Below the pieces are notes generated by a model. It was not told where the DNA came from. It did not search any database and saw nothing but the letters and a program-made list of their open reading frames with translations. Shown piece after piece: positions 14,231 to 22,521 of a stretch of DNA of 23,643 bases. Positions within the stretch are counted from its first letter, which is position 1. The number at the start of each line of letters is the position of its first letter. Both the position numbers and the translations under genes were made by a program. This stretch comes from JBGTIS01 sp041745535 (GTDB taxonomy: Bacteria > Bacteroidota > Bacteroidia > Cytophagales > Cyclobacteriaceae), in the NCBI GenBank assembly GCA_041745535.1, contig JBGTIS010000284.1, positions 1 to 23,643 of the forward strand. The letters run 5' to 3'.

Positions 14231-15406
14231 TTAAAATATCAGGCCGGCTAATAAGCCGGCCAAAATTATTAAGGGGGCTGGAACACGGGTATATTTTAAT
14301 AACGCAGCCGTTCCGGCCATACAAACCACGTTAATCCAGTCTACGGCCAGGGGTTCAAATAAAAGAATGGCAGCAGTTATCACCATTCCGGAGCTGGCGG
14401 CCGTAATTCCTTCTAACGAAGCTTTTACACCTCTGAATTTCTTTAATGACTCCCAAAAACGTATAATAAAAAAAATCAGAAAGGTACCTGGCATAAACAC
14501 ACCCAAAGCGGCTATCAATCCTCCCAGAATTTCCCCGGCTATGCCATAATCTCTCATCGAGAGCGCCCCAATATAAGAAGAAAATGAGAATACCGGACCA
14601 GGCACGGCCTGTACCAGGGCGTATCCTGAAAGAAATTCCTGTGAACTCAGGTATCGTTTAAACTCTACGAACTCAGTATATAACATGGGGATCAGCACCT
14701 GCCCACCACCAAAAATAAGGCTACCATTGCGATAAAAATTTTCAAACAGCCGGATAGGCAATTCGCGGGTAATGCTTCCTAATATGGCTGCTCCTATAAA
14801 CATACCTGCCCACCAGATAAAGTTATTCCAATGAATATCTAACTTTCCTTTTTCCTCCACAGGCTGCTTTTTAAATTTGATGGCCGTAAGTGATCCGGCT
14901 ACTATCATCAGAACAGGAAATACAAATGGCGTCCGAATCAGGTAGCATATCAATGCCGCGAAAACCATGATAAGAATGCCCACACTGGTATGTACTACTT
15001 TTCTACTAATAGAGAACCCGGCGTATGCTACAAATCCTACGGCCATGGGTTGAATAAAGCGGGTTAAGGAAATAAGCGCCTCTTTATTCTGAAAATTTGA
15101 AGCCACAATAGCCAGGAAAGTCATAGTGGAAACAGCAGGTAACGCCCATACTATCAAGGTTAAATAGGCCAGTTTAGCACCACCAATCCGGTACCCGATC
15201 GCGGTAATGGTTTGGGTAGAGGTGGGGCCTGGTAAAATTTGACAAAGCGCATATAGTTCTAATAATTCCTGCTCAGTCAGATACCTTCTTTTTTCTACTA
15301 TAATTTTTAAAAACATGGTCATATGCGCCTGCGGACCTCCGAAAGAGCTTATGGTCAGCAGAAACACATCCCTGAGAAAAATGTAGTATCGTACCCGCCT
15401 TATCAA
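14231..15406 (-). CDS. chrA: Chromate transporter (CHR family, two-domain)
   Basis: A 391-residue integral membrane protein with two homologous CHR domains, the long-chain form. The N-terminal domain carries TISSFGGPQAHMTMF (18-32) and QILPGPTSTQTITAIGYRIGG (56-76). The C-terminal domain repeats the pattern with LIFGGGQVLIPMLYTEF (230-246) and YALVQAVPGPVFSFSSYIG (262-280). Known ChrA proteins export chromate driven by proton motive force. Many environmental homologues have unproven substrates. It lies 18 bp downstream of the oxygenase gene on the same strand and is probably co-transcribed. No chrB-like regulator is present. Confidence 0.9.
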   Translation of the reverse strand: MIRRVRYYIFLRDVFLLTISSFGGPQAHMTMFLKIIVEKRRYLTEQELLELYALCQILPGPTSTQTITAIGYRIGGAKLAYLTLIVWALPAVSTMTFLAIVASNFQNKEALISLTRFIQPMAVGFVAYAGFSISRKVVHTSVGILIMVFAALICYLIRTPFVFPVLMIVAGSLTAIKFKKQPVEEKGKLDIHWNNFIWWAGMFIGAAILGSITRELPIRLFENFYRNGSLIFGGGQVLIPMLYTEFVEFKRYLSSQEFLSGYALVQAVPGPVFSFSSYIGALSMRDYGIAGEILGGLIAALGVFMPGTFLIFFIIRFWESLKKFRGVKASLEGITAASSGMVITAAILLFEPLAVDWINVVCMAGTAALLKYTRVPAPLIILAGLLAGLIF

Positions 15407-15424
15407 TTTACAGACAGTTGTCGG

Positions 15425-16396
15425 TTATTTCTTCAATCCTATTTCAGCCAGCCGTTCTTCCAGAAAACTACCTGCTGTAATGTCCTGATATAGTTTGGGA
15501 TTTGCTTCCGTAACACAGTTCGACAGGCACGACAAATCCATTTCTGAACGGGGGTGCATAAAAAAAGGTATGGAGTACCGCGAGGTTTTCATTTTTTCTT
15601 TAGGCGGATTCACTACGCGGTGGATGGTAGATTTTAGTATATTATTGGTTAATCGCGACAGCATATCTCCCACATTCACCACAATTTGGTCAGGCAGCGC
15701 CGTTATAGGAATCCATTCACCATCGCGGCGCAATACCTGTAATCCTTCAGCACTGGCGCCCATCAGCAGGGTAATCAGATTGATATCGCCATGTTCAGCA
15801 GCTCTTACGGCATCTGCCGGTATTTCTTCCGGATTTTCTATTGGGTAGTAATGGATTGCTCTTAAAATACTATTACCGTGGTGCACACGGCTTGCGAAGT
15901 AATCCTGGGGCAAATCCAGATACAGCGCAATGGCGCTGAGCAATTGATGCCCGGTTTTTTCCAGCGTTTTGTAAATGAGAGTGCCCAACGCTTCCATTTC
16001 AGGAATCTCCGAAGGCCAGATATTTTCCGGATATTGGTTTTTTACCGGATTGTTATCGGTTACAATTTGTCCTATGTGATAGAATTCCTTCAAATCACCC
16101 GTATTCCGCCCTTTCGCGTGCTCTTTGCCTTTGCCGATATAACCACGTTGTCCGAATAATTCGGGAATTTCATATTTCCTTTTTACTTCGTCGGGCAAAG
16201 CGAAGAACCGCTGAAAAACATTGTATATGGCCTTAGTTAAATCGTCTGTTAATCCATGATTCCGTATCGCGACAAAACCAATGCGGTTAAAAGCATCTCC
16301 TAAATCTTCCACAAACTTTTTTCTTATTTCTTCATTTCCATTCTGAAAATCAGCCAGGTCTAAAGATGGAATATGTTCAAACAGATTCTGATTCAT
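15425..16396 (-). CDS. 2-oxoglutarate/Fe(II)-dependent oxygenase, isopenicillin N synthase-like
   Basis: A 323-residue non-haem iron dioxygenase. The N-terminal DIOX_N region contains FNRIGFVAIRNHGLTDD (36-52). The double-stranded beta-helix core has the iron triad His202-X-Asp204 (AAEHGDINLITLL) and His259 (STIHRVVNPP), and the 2-oxoglutarate-binding Arg273-X-Ser275 (TSRYSIPFF). The family covers enzymes that hydroxylate, desaturate or cyclise small molecules. The substrate cannot be predicted. It is first of a probable two-gene unit with chrA. A functional link to chromate transport is not evident from sequence. Confidence 0.9.
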   Translation of the reverse strand: MNQNLFEHIPSLDLADFQNGNEEIRKKFVEDLGDAFNRIGFVAIRNHGLTDDLTKAIYNVFQRFFALPDEVKRKYEIPELFGQRGYIGKGKEHAKGRNTGDLKEFYHIGQIVTDNNPVKNQYPENIWPSEIPEMEALGTLIYKTLEKTGHQLLSAIALYLDLPQDYFASRVHHGNSILRAIHYYPIENPEEIPADAVRAAEHGDINLITLLMGASAEGLQVLRRDGEWIPITALPDQIVVNVGDMLSRLTNNILKSTIHRVVNPPKEKMKTSRYSIPFFMHPRSEMDLSCLSNCVTEANPKLYQDITAGSFLEERLAEIGLKK

Positions 16397-16421
16397 ATTG
16401 TTATGATATTAAATGATTTGT

Positions 16422-16452
16422 TTTTTATCGGGCAAAATTTACAATAACTTTG
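16422..16452 (+). promoter_or_regulatory. Candidate promoter of the lipoprotein gene
   Basis: TAACTTTG (16445-16452) fully matches the -7 consensus TAnnTTTG. At the ideal 19-bp spacing the -33 box reads TTTT (16422-16425) instead of TTTG, while a perfect TTTG lies 5 bp further out. Transcription would start near 16459, 24 nt before the ATG. Confidence 0.5.
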
Positions 16453-16482
16453 TAATTCATCAAACCTTAAACATTTTTAACT

Positions 16483-17316
16483 ATGAAAAAACTTATTTTT
16501 AATACCGCGGTTTTTTTTCTGATGGCACTGATTTATGCCTGCACACCGCCCGCCAATAATGAAAACGAAAATAACATGGATGAAGACAGTGTAATGCAAG
16601 ATAGCACTGGCGCCATGGGAAATGTGGAATTAGCTCCGGCACCTTCTTCACCTGAATACAGCGATGCGATGCTAAAGTTATCCGCGCCAACCGATTCAAA
16701 AAAATTATCGGCAGGAAAAGTTAACTTTAATTACACAGTTACCAATTATGAATTAGGCGCGCAAACTGCTGATGCATCGGGTAAATCTATCGCTAATTCT
16801 GATCAAGGACAGCACATCCATTTAATTTTGAATAATGAGCCGTATACGGCTCATTATGAACCTACTTTTGATATGGACATGAAAGATGGGCATTATGTAG
16901 CGCTTTCTTTTCTGTCGCGTTCTTATCACGAAAGTGTAAAAAACCCGGAAGCTTATAATCTGATTCAGTTTACGGTAGGCAATGGACAAAGGAATGATGT
17001 GGATTTAACAAAACCCCATATGTTCTACAGCCGTCCAAAAGGCACTTACACCGGAAAAGATACAGAAAACCTGTTACTGGACTTTTATCTGGTAAATGCT
17101 GATTTAAGTGCGTCTGGTAATAAGGTAAGGGTAACGGTAAACGGCAATAAAGAATTTATGATAACCGAATGGAAACCTTATTTACTAAAAGGTTTGCCTA
17201 TGGGAGAAAATACGGTTAAACTGGAGCTTTTGGACCAGAATGGTAATATGATTGACAGTCCATTTAATGGTGTTGAGCGTACTTTTACTTTAGAGGAAGG
17301 GAATATGCCTTCTTAA
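16483..17316 (+). CDS. Lipoprotein of unknown function, probably surface-exposed
   Basis: A 277-residue lipoprotein. The signal peptide ends in the lipobox LIYAC with Cys20 as the lipidated residue. Immediately after come TPPANNENENNMDEDSVM, an Asn/Asp/Glu-rich stretch resembling the acidic export signal that sends Bacteroidota lipoproteins to the outer face of the outer membrane. The body seems to have two similar beta-rich halves. The first has GQHIHLILNNEPYTAHYEPT (about 109-128), a pattern I associate with uncharacterised Bacteroidota proteins. The second has LLLDFYLVNADLS and ITEWKPYLLKGLPMGENTVK. No catalytic motif is visible. The gene is single, with its own promoter and a terminator after the stop. 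Confidence 0.8.
   Translation: MKKLIFNTAVFFLMALIYACTPPANNENENNMDEDSVMQDSTGAMGNVELAPAPSSPEYSDAMLKLSAPTDSKKLSAGKVNFNYTVTNYELGAQTADASGKSIANSDQGQHIHLILNNEPYTAHYEPTFDMDMKDGHYVALSFLSRSYHESVKNPEAYNLIQFTVGNGQRNDVDLTKPHMFYSRPKGTYTGKDTENLLLDFYLVNADLSASGNKVRVTVNGNKEFMITEWKPYLLKGLPMGENTVKLELLDQNGNMIDSPFNGVERTFTLEEGNMPS
16832..16857. repeat. 26-bp perfect palindrome inside the lipoprotein gene
   Basis: ATAATGAGCCGTA (16832-16844) is followed with no spacer by its exact reverse complement TACGGCTCATTAT (16845-16857). It encodes the conserved-looking NNEPYTAHY part of the protein. It could extrude as a cruciform, be a protein-binding site, or be a coincidence of codon choice. Confidence 0.9.
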
Positions 17317-17342
17317 ACCCGGAAAGGCAAGACAACCTAATA

Positions 17343-17371
17343 AATGGCACTTTTGCGGTGTCATTTTTTTT
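17343..17371 (+). terminator. Rho-independent terminator between convergent genes
   Basis: AATGGCAC (17343-17350) and GTGTCATT (17358-17365) form an 8-bp stem with one G-T pair and a 7-nt loop, followed by a T-run to 17371. It ends the lipoprotein transcript and touches the recO stop codon (17370-17372). Confidence 0.8.
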
Positions 17372-18086
17372 AGTCCATCAGCTCTTTCAATACCTGAAAT
17401 GACTTCATTTCTACAAAATTCTCAAGATGAAGTTTATAAAACAGGATAAGGTGCTCTAATAAACTTCGTCTTACCTGGTTATCTATTTTAATTTTCCTGG
17501 CATAATCAGCCTGCAGGAGTTCAGACAGCAATTCCTTTTCCAAATCGGAAACCATATTAGCACCATAGGCATCGTTAATCTGCTGTTGAATTTCTTTACC
17601 TGAAGAGGGTGGAAAGCCCAGATAACGGGTAACCCTAAGCATAAACTGTAAATGAAAATTTTCGAAGCGCTCTGTCAGATGATCAAAAATAAGTAATGAT
17701 TGATGCAGAAATTCAAACAATTCAGGATTCTCCTCTTCTTCGGTAAGGGTTTTGGTAAGTAGTTCAGCCATAAAAATCGCGATGCCAGACTTCTTATAGT
17801 CATAGGGAATGGTTTGATAGGGTTCCGGGCATTTCATTTCTGAAATTCTGTTAAGGCTGCTTGAGAACCTTTGTGTCGGTTTCTTATAATACACCACCAG
17901 TTCCAGCAAGGTGAGAGGCTGAAAAAAAGCTATTTTAGACGATGTTTTTCGCCCTTTTGATCCTCCACGCACACTGTTTACTATATAAGACTGAATACCG
18001 AAGGATTCTGTATATATTTTAGTGATAATAGAAGTTTCTTTGTATTTGATGAAACTTAAAACTATTCCCTGGGTTTTTTGAAGCAT
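17370..18086 (-). CDS. recO: DNA repair protein RecO
   Basis: A 238-residue RecO, which with RecF/RecR loads RecA on gapped DNA and anneals single strands. The N-terminal OB fold starts MLQKTQGIVLSFIKYKETS and continues TESFGIQSYIVNSVRG. The helical C-terminal domain includes LRVTRYLGFPPSSGKEI. As in many Bacteroidota RecO proteins, the zinc-finger cysteines found in some RecO orthologues are not apparent. I chose the ATG at 18086 because family similarity begins there. It lies one base after the porZ stop, which fits translational coupling. An upstream ATG at 18104 would add six residues overlapping porZ. It is the last gene of tdk-porZ-recO. Confidence 0.9.
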   Translation of the reverse strand: MLQKTQGIVLSFIKYKETSIITKIYTESFGIQSYIVNSVRGGSKGRKTSSKIAFFQPLTLLELVVYYKKPTQRFSSSLNRISEMKCPEPYQTIPYDYKKSGIAIFMAELLTKTLTEEEENPELFEFLHQSLLIFDHLTERFENFHLQFMLRVTRYLGFPPSSGKEIQQQINDAYGANMVSDLEKELLSELLQADYARKIKIDNQVRRSLLEHLILFYKLHLENFVEMKSFQVLKELMD

Positions 18087-18087
18087 A

Positions 18088-20376
18088 TTATTTAATAATA
18101 GCAATTTTTCCTACCAATGTTTCTTTCCCATCAGTGGACGAACTGAATACCAGATAAACGCCTGAACTTACTCTTTGGCCAAGATAATTATTTACATTCC
18201 AGGTAGCCGTTCCACCTTCAGCCCTGATTTCCTGAATCAGATTACCGGAAATGCTGGTAACCTTTACAATAGCATTTTCAGCCAGTCCGCTGATACCTAC
18301 CACACCGTTAAAATCAGGCCGTACCGGATTAGGAAAAATTTTAACTTCCTGGTGAGTAGCAATTCCGATTGTAGCTAAACCCCGATAAGAGATGACTCCA
18401 CGATCTGTGGCAATAAACACCTCGCCCGATTGCGCATTAATGGCAATATCGGTAATATTATTAGAAATTAACGGACTGTTGGCGGTAGTAAAATTACTAA
18501 CAAGTTCCTCGCCTGTTTCGCTAAACAGCCAGAGACCATTGGAGGTGCCTATCCACTTTCGATTACCGCCATCTATAGCAAGCGCCGTAATGTACTGGTC
18601 CCGGAGTAACGTTCTTCGATCAAAAATAGGCTGTATGGCATCCAGTTTATCCACTTCAAAAACTTCAGCGGGATTAGGGAAAAAAGCTACTCCTTTATTG
18701 GTTCCCACCCATACCTGTCCATCGTTATCAGCAACCATGTCTGTTACAATTTCACCGGGCAGGCCTCCACTGCCTAATGTTGAACTCAGGTAGCGTTCTT
18801 TGTTCAGCTCACTGTTAAAAACCAGAATGTCGCCACCGTGTTTGGCATCCAGCCGAATCCATTTATCATCATTATAAGTAACAAGGATGTCGGCCGGAAA
18901 CTGGGTTTCATTTCTGGAAAAAGAATAAGACTGCCATACATTATTTTTCACATCCCATTGGTGCAGCGAGTTGGATGCGCCATAATTGGCTATCCAGATT
19001 TTCCCTTCAGCGTCTGCCGCAAGTGCTGAAATGTTAGTAAACCTATCAGGTGGACTATTATTTATTAACTGACTTCCTTCCGTATTTTCATCAATAATAG
19101 TAAATCCATCAGCACCATTCCAGTCTAAAATACCATAACCAAAAGAGGCAAAATAAGTGTGCTGATTTACCGGATTATACAACACATCAACCAAATCAGT
19201 AATGACCGGTAAATTGCCGGCATTTGTATTATAATTGGTCCAGATGCCTGTGTCAAAAGTATAAAAACCATCAGCATTCCGCCCTGGTGTACCTTCATAA
19301 GAATAGGTTCCGGATACGCCTACAATTTTATTATTCTCATAATACAAAGTCCGGGCTTGGTCTGTAACTGGTCCATTGGGAAAATACTGTGACTCGCCAG
19401 CTTTACCAATGCTTACCAATCCATTGGATGCGTCGGCTATCCAAAAAGTGCTCGCATTGTCAGCCATAGCGGAAACAGGTTGCGTAAGCAGCCCGGATGT
19501 TACGGGTTTGATTGCTCCGGAAGGAAGCCCTGAATAAATCTGGTTACCAACAATAAATAATAGTCCTTCGGCAGTGGAAGTGAGGGATGAAAAAGTACCG
19601 GCGACCGGGAAGGAAGTTTTTCCCCAGCTACCTGCGGTGTAGGCAAATAAACCCTTGTTATCCGCGGCCGCATATAGGGTATTGTCTACACTCGTTATAA
19701 ATCGGATAGGTTCCTCCGGAATACCATTTTTCTCTTTGAACCTTTTCCAGGTACTAAAATCCAATCGATTGATTAATGGGCTTAACCCATTGGCTATTAC
19801 CCCGGCTTCTGTAGCCAGGAAAATACTATCGTTGGCAATGGCGCTGCTGTAAACCGGCAAGTTGATTGCTCCGGTTTCATTAAGGCGGGTGTATGATTCT
19901 TTAATGGTGATGGGTTCTTCCTCATTCGTGATATCAAGCTGAAGCACCCTTACGCCAAAGCTGGTAGCCACATATACAGCGGAACCGTTAAAGGTAATCT
20001 GATGGATTTGTTCGTTGGTATTGGCATCAGCCAGCAGACTAAACGGATAGATTTGATTATTATAAAGTACATCTATGTTTCCGCTTTTGTAGGCAATAAT
20101 CAGCACATCCTGTTCAGCATGATAAGCTCCGGTAGCAATACCAATATCGCTGAGCCCATCATTTTTTGTTAAAATTTTAATGCTATTGTCTTCCTGATCA
20201 AGGTAAAAGAATCCAAAATCGGCTATGCCATAGATGCGGGTTTTTGCCACAATCACCTGCCTGAGTTGCTGATAAGCAAAATGTGTTCGCCAGTTTCCGA
20301 TCGGAATAGCAGGCTGGGCAAATGCTGGCACCTCCAATAAAAATAAAAGCAAACTAAGTAATATTTTCTTTGCCAA
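18088..20376 (-). CDS. porZ: PorZ, type IX secretion system attachment-complex protein
   Basis: A 762-residue secreted protein with a signal peptide (1-20, cleavage near AFA-Q21) and the opening GNWRTHFAYQQLRQVIVAKT typical of PorZ. The body is two beta-propeller domains built from two-component-regulator-type blades, visible as repeated units such as GKIWIANYGASNSLHQWDVK, GQVWVGTNKGVAFFPNP and NRKWIGTSNGLWLFSETGEE. The C-terminus (about 675-762; KIFPNPVRPDFNGVVGISGL ... SSGVYLVFSS) resembles a T9SS C-terminal domain. PorZ works at the cell surface with PorU, PorV and PorQ in attaching cargo to A-LPS. The start is a TTG two bases after the tdk stop, implying translational coupling. Position beside recO is the usual one in Bacteroidota. 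Confidence 0.9.
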   Translation of the reverse strand: MAKKILLSLLLFLLEVPAFAQPAIPIGNWRTHFAYQQLRQVIVAKTRIYGIADFGFFYLDQEDNSIKILTKNDGLSDIGIATGAYHAEQDVLIIAYKSGNIDVLYNNQIYPFSLLADANTNEQIHQITFNGSAVYVATSFGVRVLQLDITNEEEPITIKESYTRLNETGAINLPVYSSAIANDSIFLATEAGVIANGLSPLINRLDFSTWKRFKEKNGIPEEPIRFITSVDNTLYAAADNKGLFAYTAGSWGKTSFPVAGTFSSLTSTAEGLLFIVGNQIYSGLPSGAIKPVTSGLLTQPVSAMADNASTFWIADASNGLVSIGKAGESQYFPNGPVTDQARTLYYENNKIVGVSGTYSYEGTPGRNADGFYTFDTGIWTNYNTNAGNLPVITDLVDVLYNPVNQHTYFASFGYGILDWNGADGFTIIDENTEGSQLINNSPPDRFTNISALAADAEGKIWIANYGASNSLHQWDVKNNVWQSYSFSRNETQFPADILVTYNDDKWIRLDAKHGGDILVFNSELNKERYLSSTLGSGGLPGEIVTDMVADNDGQVWVGTNKGVAFFPNPAEVFEVDKLDAIQPIFDRRTLLRDQYITALAIDGGNRKWIGTSNGLWLFSETGEELVSNFTTANSPLISNNITDIAINAQSGEVFIATDRGVISYRGLATIGIATHQEVKIFPNPVRPDFNGVVGISGLAENAIVKVTSISGNLIQEIRAEGGTATWNVNNYLGQRVSSGVYLVFSSSTDGKETLVGKIAIIK

Positions 20377-20378
20377 TG

Positions 20379-21026
20379 CTATTCTTTATTTTTCTTTTTT
20401 GGATTATGCTTCTTTCTGCTCACCTCACTGGTTAGCATAGCCACTTTCTCCCGCATTCCTTTGTTGAAATAATAACGGCTTCGGGCTTCATATTCTTCTT
20501 TCGCTCCCAGCATTAATTTTTCTTTTCCTGAAGATAACCGGAATGAAAAAGAAGCAGGCGCACCCGACACGGCACAAATAGCATGTAATTTAGTAACATA
20601 TTCGGCTACAGCCAGCAAATTGGGCATGGGACCAAAAGGTTTGCCTTCAAAGTCCATGTCCAGTCCGGCTACGATAACCCGTTTTCCATTATTGGCCAGT
20701 CGCACACAAACATCTACGATTTGATCGTCGAAAAATTGTGCCTCGTCGATACCTACAACCTGACAGTTTTCTGATAAACTATAAATTTCTTCTGAATAAT
20801 TAACAGAAGTAGACGGAATACTGTTGTTATTGTGAGAGGTTATTTCTTCCAGATGGTAGCGAGTATCCACGCCCGGTTTGAAAATCTCAACTTTCTGTTT
20901 AGCAATCACAGCCCGGTGTAAACGCCTGATCAGTTCCTCTGTTTTGCCAGAGAACATACAACCGGCAATTACCTCGATCCAGCCGGCCTGCTCATGAGGA
21001 GGTCCTATATGTGGTTCAACAAACAT
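20379..21026 (-). CDS. tdk: Thymidine kinase (type II, TK1-like) lacking three of four zinc ligands
   Basis: A 215-residue thymidine kinase of the nucleotide salvage pathway. The P-loop is GCMFSGKT (22-29), the DEAQFF motif (94-99) contains the catalytic Glu95, and GLDMDFEGKPFGPM (121-134) is the conserved substrate region. TK1-like enzymes usually carry a lasso-domain zinc site of two CxxC pairs. Here the first pair reads C151-A-V-S154 and the second position pair reads S183-R-Y-Y186, so only one cysteine remains. The lasso sequence is otherwise well conserved, so the enzyme is probably active but without zinc. It is the first gene of the tdk-porZ-recO unit. A C-terminal Lys-rich tail (204-215) follows. 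Confidence 0.93.
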   Translation of the reverse strand: MFVEPHIGPPHEQAGWIEVIAGCMFSGKTEELIRRLHRAVIAKQKVEIFKPGVDTRYHLEEITSHNNNSIPSTSVNYSEEIYSLSENCQVVGIDEAQFFDDQIVDVCVRLANNGKRVIVAGLDMDFEGKPFGPMPNLLAVAEYVTKLHAICAVSGAPASFSFRLSSGKEKLMLGAKEEYEARSRYYFNKGMREKVAMLTSEVSRKKHNPKKKNKE

Positions 21027-21193
21027 ATTTTTCTGATTGGATGTAATTAAATATGTAACCCTAACTACCTTGTTACCGAAGAATATTATGTTTTACTTTG
21101 AGTGTAATATACAATAATTAAGCTTCCCGATACTTTATATAAAAGGCATATGGTATCCCAATAATTGTTGGAATAAAAGAAACAAATATAGTT

Positions 21194-22186
21194 ATGGAGA
21201 ACAAGTTAAACCATACCGTTATCAAAGATTACAGCGCTACTTACGCGGATAAGGTATGTGATGAATTTTTTAAAGATCATATCAAAATTGATGGAAGCCA
21301 CATCCTTAACCTTTGTCCCGTAAAACAAATTAATTTATTCATTATTAATAAATTATTTGAAGCCTGGCAGTTTGAGATGCAAAAGCTGAAAAGCCCGTTT
21401 TTTGATTACGAAGATGAGGAAGTAAAAACCGCGCTGGAAGACTTTCTCAATATTTTATCGCGCCACATCGCTATTGGTGAAAATGAATTTAAGCCTTTGC
21501 TGGAACAGGCCGTGCGAGATACGATTTTACTTATTTTTTCTCCTTATCATTATTATGTTGAAGTATTCAATACGCCTGACAAATTTGAGATCACGCTGGA
21601 GGAATTAAAAAGCTCCTCAAAATTCATTAAAATTAACCAGCCTATTCTGGAAGCTTTAGTCAAGCGGTTCGAGAAAGACCAGTTACAGCGTGTTTCTGGC
21701 GAAGAAAAAAAGCAGCTTATTGATGAGGTGTTTGAAAATTTAAAAGCAGCTCCAGAAGACTTTGATGAATATGCCAGACAACTCTCGCAAACGGAGCCCC
21801 TGCATGTAGACGATCTGTATATAAAAGAAGAAATCAGAATTCAGGAAGTGCCATCAAATAAAAATAAAGAAGAACCGCCAATACGCCCAACCCTGAACGA
21901 CCATTTCAAAGCTTCCGGCATTGATACTTTGGCTGATTTACATCAGAAAAAGAAGATTGATGATATTAAAAAGCACCTGACTATTAATCAGCGGTATATG
22001 TTTACCAAAACCCTTTTTGGTGACAATTCAAAAGAATTTGATGTTGCTGTCAGTAATCTGGATAATTATAATTCGTATGTGGATGCCTTCAATTATTTAA
22101 GAAAAGACTATGCTTCCAAATACCGATGGAAAATGGATTCGGAAGAGGTTATCGAATTTCTGGAAATTGTATCTAAAAAATATTAG
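21194..22186 (+). CDS. Conserved Bacteroidota protein of unknown function
   Basis: A 330-residue soluble, acidic protein without signal peptide or membrane segment. The N-terminal half (1-150) is alpha-helical, with LNLCPVKQINLFIINKLFEA and the motif FSPYHYYVEVF (131-141). The middle (about 160-225) is charged and coiled-coil-like. A Pro/Glu-rich linker precedes a C-terminal domain (about 260-330): LTINQRYMFTKTLFGDNSKE, then LRKDYASKYRW and a helical end. I recognise that C-terminal pattern as recurrent in uncharacterised Bacteroidota proteins, where it is nearly always the last 70 residues. No enzymatic motif is seen. It is transcribed divergently from tdk with a 167-bp gap. Confidence 0.8.
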   Translation: MENKLNHTVIKDYSATYADKVCDEFFKDHIKIDGSHILNLCPVKQINLFIINKLFEAWQFEMQKLKSPFFDYEDEEVKTALEDFLNILSRHIAIGENEFKPLLEQAVRDTILLIFSPYHYYVEVFNTPDKFEITLEELKSSSKFIKINQPILEALVKRFEKDQLQRVSGEEKKQLIDEVFENLKAAPEDFDEYARQLSQTEPLHVDDLYIKEEIRIQEVPSNKNKEEPPIRPTLNDHFKASGIDTLADLHQKKKIDDIKKHLTINQRYMFTKTLFGDNSKEFDVAVSNLDNYNSYVDAFNYLRKDYASKYRWKMDSEEVIEFLEIVSKKY

Positions 22187-22521
22187 TTATCTGCTAAACA
22201 TAAAATATGGGGGGACCTATATATTTACTAAAAACTATTGTGAAAATATAAGTTCCTTAGCTATTGCCATAACTACCCCATGCTGATGATTGGTAACTTT
22301 ATGGTCCCACCAGTTACAACAGCAACTTTTAACCGCATCGGCAGCCGAATCGCCTTTTCAACGTAGCGAAAGTCGAGCTAAATTTTTTAAAAAAATAGTT
22401 CTGATTCCGTCACGTTCTTTCCGGTTTGTTTGTCTTGGTGACAATTCAAACAAAAGCAATGCTCCGGTTATTTTTAGCCGGTGGTTATTGCTGTTTATTA
22501 AACCATTAAAATTTAATAGTT
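22187..22521. other. Intergenic region, upstream of the AhpD-like gene
   Basis: 335 bp with no credible gene of its own. It contains a 6-bp stem GTAACT/AGTTAC (22301-22325) with inner GGT/ACC pairing, and a 7-bp hairpin, CCGGTTA-TTTT-TAGCCGG (22464-22481), with one G-T pair. Neither is followed by a T-run. No full consensus promoter was found. An open frame starting at 22290 runs into the AhpD-like gene in another frame and looks like chance. Confidence 0.45.

Noticed and set aside
14242..14261. GGCCGGCT-AATA-AGCCGGCC hairpin at the end of chrA
   Set aside because: It lies in the chrA coding region and arises from a Leu-Ala-Gly-Leu-Leu-Ala-Gly-Leu repeat. No T-run follows on either strand, so it is not supported as a terminator.
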